DNA of 64,000 bases from Spongospora subterranea f. sp. subterranea. Its lineage: Eukaryota; Endomyxa: Phytomyxea; Phytomyxea; Plasmodiophorida. Position numbers and translations under genes: made by a program. The stretch spans positions 1 to 64,000 of the forward strand of contig JAUGWO010000120.1 in assembly GCA_049724395.1 (NCBI GenBank), in the 5' to 3' direction. The notes beneath the pieces were generated by a model, which was given only the letters and a program-made list of their open reading frames with translations, was not told the origin of the DNA and ran no database searches. Positions 59,870 to 64,000 of the stretch are shown here, piece after piece (within the stretch, counting starts at the first letter, position 1; every line of letters begins with the position of its first letter).

Positions 59870-61155
59870 TACGCGGCCTATCCCCTAAACCGCGTTGAAC
59901 CACGCGAGATGTTTGGACACTCGCACAACAGGGTACACTAATGACTGTGACACAGTCTAATAATCCAAAGATATACTTTGCACTGAGCGCGGTGGATGAG
60001 GGTTGCGGATCACGGCATTTGCCAGATCGATCGATTGTTAGTTCTGTTCTCTCTTCATCAAATTCCAGATCTATAGTCTGTCCATTCTTCTCTTACTTCT
60101 CTTGTGTCTTCTGTTGCAGTTTCAACAATGTTCCAGGTGGTGATTATATTCAACATATGCAATCATTAACGGTTCAATTATCTCTGTTTGTGTTTGTTTA
60201 GTCAACTATCGCCTAGCACTTATGCTGCCGTCGCTCAGATGGCTGTATGGGAAAGGGTTTTGGCTCTAATCGCATACTGTTCATCACTTTGACTCCTCTA
60301 TAGCGATTCACCAGTAATCGCTGTTTCTCCCCGGTTGTCGGATGTATTAGACAGCGCCCCTGTTAATACGATGTATTCTATTAGCTTTGGTGTCATAATC
60401 GTTCATTAATACTTGTAATTAGTGGTTGTTAATCGCAAATTCGTGCGTCCGGTGATGTTTATCCAGACGATAATGTCTTTGTTAATACGAGGTATACCAA
60501 TAGCTGTTTTGTCGTTAATGGTTTATTAATACTTGTAATCAGTGGTTGTTAATCGCAAATTCGCGCGTCCGGTGATGTTTATCCAGGCAATAATGCCTCT
60601 GTTGATGAGAGGTGTACCAATAGCTTTTGGCCTCATAATCGTTTATCTTGTTCCGTCCCGACACGTCTTTTTCCAAAACGTCAAAATCGAACGCACTGCG
60701 AGTGCATTAAAAATATCAAAGTACGCCAGTCACTTTATTTTTGAACGAAGGATGAACAAAATTATAAATGCATTATGTTATTTAAGTGTTTCATTCATTA
60801 ATTAGCGTGCGTGATTTGAAAAAATATCGTTTACATAATAGATGCTCGAGCAAGTTTGATACAAATGCTGATCCTCCATTTGAACATGAAATAAAATAGA
60901 GTAGTTTGCGATGGAGTTCCGAAGAAATCACAGGGCATTTGATGTTGACGCTTTCGAAAAGACGTCTCGGCAAATCATAGTTAACCAGTTTCCGAGAGAT
61001 CCATACCACAGTACCTATACTGAAGGTCCATGGAACGCACTGTGCGATATAGTTTTGCAATGATTTGACTGTGTCACAGTCATTAGTGTACCTTATTGTG
61101 CGAGTGTCCAAGCATCTCGCGCGGTTGAACCGCGCGCGGTAGAAAAAAGCCACCG
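59870..61155. mobile_element. non-autonomous element with inverted ends of about 90 bp
   Basis: The left end, about 59870-59958 (CCGCGTTGAACCACGCGAGA ... ATGACTGTGACACAGTC), matches the inverted right end, about 61066-61150, at nearly every position over 70 or more bases. The 1.3 kb between has no transposase, only a 120-bp tandem repeat and short frames. Long inverted ends would suit a MULE-type or other MITE-like element. Target duplications could not be fixed because the outermost bases are uncertain. Confidence 0.75.
60350..60655. repeat. 120-bp tandem repeat, about 2.5 copies
   Basis: The text ACTTGTAAT(T/C)AGTGGTTGTT starts at about 60411 and again at 60531, with a partial earlier copy from about 60353 (CAGCGCCCCTGTTAATACG). 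Copies differ at several bases. It lies inside the long-TIR element. Confidence 0.8.
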
Positions 61156-61192
61156 GACTGTACGGCACCTCTTCACTATCTAGTACTCCCTC

Positions 61193-62727
61193 AGTTCGGA
61201 AATAAGAGTCCCATTTTATGATTCTTTCAGGTCAAGCTTTTATCTGCTTGATTTAGTATGGCAGCATCGCACAATAACGAGTCCGGAAGTATTCCTTTCT
61301 CAAAAGAGTTGCCTTTCCCATATGTGGGAGCTTGTAGTGGTTTCCTCCATTGATTTTCAAAATTTCTACCATGCATCGCTGAAGTGTCAAAAACGTACTC
61401 CCTCCGTTCAGAAATGATAGTCCGATTTGCGGATTTTTTTTATTCAGATATGATAGTCCGATACCATATCGGAGAAACAAAAGCTTGAACATCAGCAAGT
61501 TGGACCATTTCTTTGTCATTGCAGCCCTAGCCATTCAGCAATTGTTTAGCATTCTCCATCGCTTGCTGGTCGCAAATCAACGATATTGGCAGGTTACCAG
61601 CTAATCGTAATTTGTCTTTGCCAATGTGAGCAAGCGCATACCGGTTACAGCCACCTATTTTCATGGTCGATTCCATTGCCATGTGCATAGAAAGAAAAAC
61701 ATTGTCAAGTTTTTCGATGGGCGTTTCAATAAAAGCAGTTTCCACAGCTTCGATGAGCTCGTCAATGTTTTTTGGGGCTGTTTGATGCTGTAATGCTTGA
61801 ATGGAATTGAAAAATCCAAGATCCAGAACATTGAAATCTGGGCTGTTGGGTGGGTGGCATGATAATGAAATGTTCCAACCTGAAGATGTTCCAGCTTCTA
61901 TTATGACCGGATCGTCCATCTTAGCGTGTGGACGCGCGTTATCCTGCTGGATTTTGATATGCATGTCTTTGCTTCCAACTGGCCATTTTTCCTTGATAGA
62001 CGGGACGCGGTTTTCAATTTTGTGAGGTTTTTAGTTGCGCGGCCGCACTGCAAATGTTCTTACCTATTGATAGCTATAAATAGGGCCAATTTACTCTTGA
62101 GGAGGCTGCTCTATGACTTTCCAAAACAAGGGTTGTAAATGGTTGCGGGAGAACGACCGGTAGGGCGCCAATTCCTGGTTATTTTAACTTTGAATCATGC
62201 CAGTAGATGCGGAACGAGGAAAGCGACCCAACGCTACTAACAGCGAGCGAAACGGGGTACTGCAGGCGTTGTTAAGGCAGTCAAAAGAAAGCACTCTAAA
62301 AATGGGGACAATAAAGGAAGTTGCTGCGGCTTTCAAACTTTCTACCAAATCGGTGTCCAGAATTTGGAAAAGAGCAAAAGAATGCTTTAACAACGGTCAA
62401 GTTTTCGCTGACGTCAGCTCTAGAATAAAAGGCAGATCGGGTAAAACGAAAATGTGCAGAGGGGAACTGAAGAGAAAAATCCAACAGGTTCCTTTAAGAC
62501 AGAGAGGAACTCTAGCAGTACTTTCCAAAGCATCTGGAATTTCAATCGGAACATTGTTTAATCTCAAATCAGAGGACAATTTGAAGAGAATTTCCAGTAC
62601 AGTTAAGCCAACGCTTACGGAAGAAAACAAGAAAAAGAGGCTTCAATTCGCGCTCTCCTTGCTCTGCCCAAACTCAAACACATTTCAAACCATGTACGAT
62701 TACGTCCATGTTGATGAAAAATGGTGA
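61193..62727. mobile_element. rearranged mariner-like element
   Basis: The transposase is split between strands. The N-terminal part is on the plus strand (62197-62727): helix-turn-helix KEVAAAFKLSTKSVSRIWKRA and the first catalytic motif YDYVHVDEKW. The C-terminal part is on the minus strand (61527-62024): IKIQQDNARPHAK, and PPNSPDFNVLDLGFFNSIQALQ with the third catalytic Asp. These motifs are those of the plant/oomycete-type mariner (DD39D) group. Beyond the C-terminal end the sequence TACTCCCTCCGTTCAGAAATGATAGTC at about 61393 matches the Stowaway/mariner terminal repeat, and a second copy, TACTCCCTCAGTTCGGAAAT, is at about 61194. The middle of the transposase is missing and one half is inverted, so it is dead. 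Confidence 0.8.
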
Positions 62728-62872
62728 GTTTGGGCAGAGCAAGGAGAGCGCGAATTGAAGCCTCTGTTTCTTGTTTTCTTCCGTAAGCGTTGGCTTAACT
62801 GTACTGGAAATTCTCTTCAAATTGTCCTCTGATTTGAGATTAAACAATGTTCCGATTGAAATTCCAGATCCT
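62533..62872. repeat. fold-back made from transposase sequence
   Basis: Plus-strand 62533-62674 of the mariner transposase recurs as an almost exact inverted copy at 62731-62872, leaving a loop of about 56 bp that holds the DEKW motif. The identity is so high that the inverted copying is recent. Confidence 0.9.
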
Positions 62873-63030
62873 GCGCCGCTGCGTTGGTACCCGACGTCGC
62901 TCCATTGGTACCCGACTCCGCTCAGGTGGTATCTGGTACCGCTGCGTTGGTACCCTGCGCCGCTGCGTTGGTCGCCCCCCCTCGCTCCATTGGTACCCGA
63001 CTCCGCTCCGTTGGTAGCCGGCCCCGGTCA
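62873..63030. repeat. 18-bp minisatellite
   Basis: About nine diverged copies of an 18-bp unit close to CGCTGCGTTGGTACCCGA. It is open in more than one frame; the plus frame gives repeats of the type APLRWYP. It abuts the fold-back exactly at 62873. Confidence 0.85.
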
Positions 63031-63079
63031 CCTCCCGCCGGAGTCTGCTTCGTTTATCGACCTTTCCGGTGTATCCTCA

Positions 63080-63893
63080 GATTTATTTTTCAGGATACAG
63101 GACACGATCCTGATGATGCTCAAGAACTGCAATTTCTTGCGCCTTTCGGCTTTTATAAGGCGGAAAATCACGATGCAGGCTTTGTCAGCATTTTGAGTTT
63201 CGAATCAGTCGTCCTTTCGTAAATGATTGGGTTACCATCATCAAAGACGTCCGAAATTTAAAGGCTCGCCTTGAAGGCCGATGAAACGATGCTGTTCGTA
63301 CTGATGTATACCTCATGGCGTTGCAGGAAGAGAACTATAAACCAGTCCTGATATATAAGCGTAGGTTTACACAACGTTCAAATTTTACTGTCATTGATTT
63401 GATATTGACCGCCGATCAGCTGCTGGAATCGCAGACGAGACAGAATTTGGATTCCTTCGCGAAGAGTTCTTCCTTGTTATTAAGACCAAGTTTATGAGCG
63501 AAATGTTCATTAGTTACGTGTAATTGGAGATTTCTCGTATTTTCTACTCCTATGTGATTGCATATGATTGTTGTCAATACATTTCTATAAATCTGAATTT
63601 TTTCTTGTGCATCGCCTATCAGTAGATCTGGATCAACAAACCTTTTTTTTTTATAGAGCTAATCCTTTGCTATCTCGCCTTACTGAGCTACATTATCTGG
63701 TAGATATGGGGAGCGTGTCATGGTGATCGACTCAACCCACAACACTAACCAATATGGTTGTAAGCTTATCACGATCTCTGTTGTCGATTCCTCGAATAAC
63801 AGAGGCTACCTAACGTGTTCTGTATTAGCTCGCGAAAGAATGCTAAAGCTTTGGCGGCACTGTGGAAAGGTTGATGATAAGCCAAACCATTAA
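63080..63893 (+). pseudogene. MULE-type transposase fragment
   Basis: Pieces on the plus strand: NDAVRTDVYLMALQEENYKPVLIYK (about 63282-63362) matches the region before the catalytic domain of many MULE transposases. VMVIDSTHNTNQYGCKLITISVVD (about 63720-63790) carries the first catalytic Asp in the classic D-S-T-H-x-T-N context. The frame ends at a stop near 63893, and the pieces are in different frames with non-coding text between them, so it is broken or has introns. The copy may continue beyond the window edge. Nothing else is recognised between 63900 and 64000. Confidence 0.7.
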
Positions 63894-64000
63894 ACCACAG
63901 GACGTTGACTAGAAAATGGGCAGATCAAGTATCCAGTGTTTAAGCCAAAAATACTGTTGCAAGACGACATCGTCGTGCCGTTGAATGGTGCTAGGACAGT

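Overview
This is nuclear DNA from a eukaryotic microbe. Host genes are split by short GT-AG introns, about 43-60 nt in the best resolved cases (centrin 57 nt, HINT about 54 nt, ALG2 about 47 nt). GC content is moderate, and a centrin and a tubulin-tyrosine-ligase-like gene imply a flagellate stage. Secreted ankyrin proteins, an ankyrin-RING protein and a mixture of pogo/DDE_1, mariner, PIF/Harbinger, MULE, Ty3/gypsy and Copia copies would fit a protist such as a plasmodiophorid or an oomycete. That placement is inference; no rRNA or other decisive marker is present.

Layout. 0-8 kb: an unrecognised 397-codon reading frame, a pogo-like DNA transposon interrupted by a Ty3/gypsy chromovirus with clean 5-bp target duplications, further gypsy debris, and a broken relative of the first reading frame. 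8-11.4 kb (+): a gene for a secreted ankyrin-repeat protein built from symmetric exon modules and ending in an array of 42-nt micro-exons. 13.6-30.3 kb is the host-gene core: TTLL (+), an M16 insulysin/nardilysin-type protease (-), an ankyrin-RING protein (+), mitochondrial 2-oxoglutarate dehydrogenase E2 (-), a PIF/Harbinger-derived element, a secreted coiled-coil protein (+), a TMEM33/Pom33-like membrane protein (+) and an ArsB/citrate-type transporter (-). 30.3-49 kb alternates sparse DNA and transposon remains with HINT (-), centrin (-), TPR and helical-repeat exons (-) and ALG2 (-). 49-55.7 kb is mostly retroelement debris and fold-back DNA. 56.1-59.7 kb (-): a second secreted ankyrin gene, an inverted paralogue of the one at 8-11.4 kb. 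59.8-64 kb: a long-TIR element, a rearranged mariner-like element, a fold-back plus minisatellite, and a MULE transposase.

The most interesting system is the pair of inverted secreted ankyrin loci. Each encodes a signal peptide, ankyrin exons whose lengths are multiples of three (198, 201 or 273 nt) with matching splice phases, and a C-terminal array in which one 85-bp unit equals one 42-nt exon plus one 43-nt intron. Whole exon-plus-intron units have been duplicated, one pair almost identically, so repeat number can change while the frame is kept. The loci look like modular, fast-changing secreted proteins; an effector role is inference.
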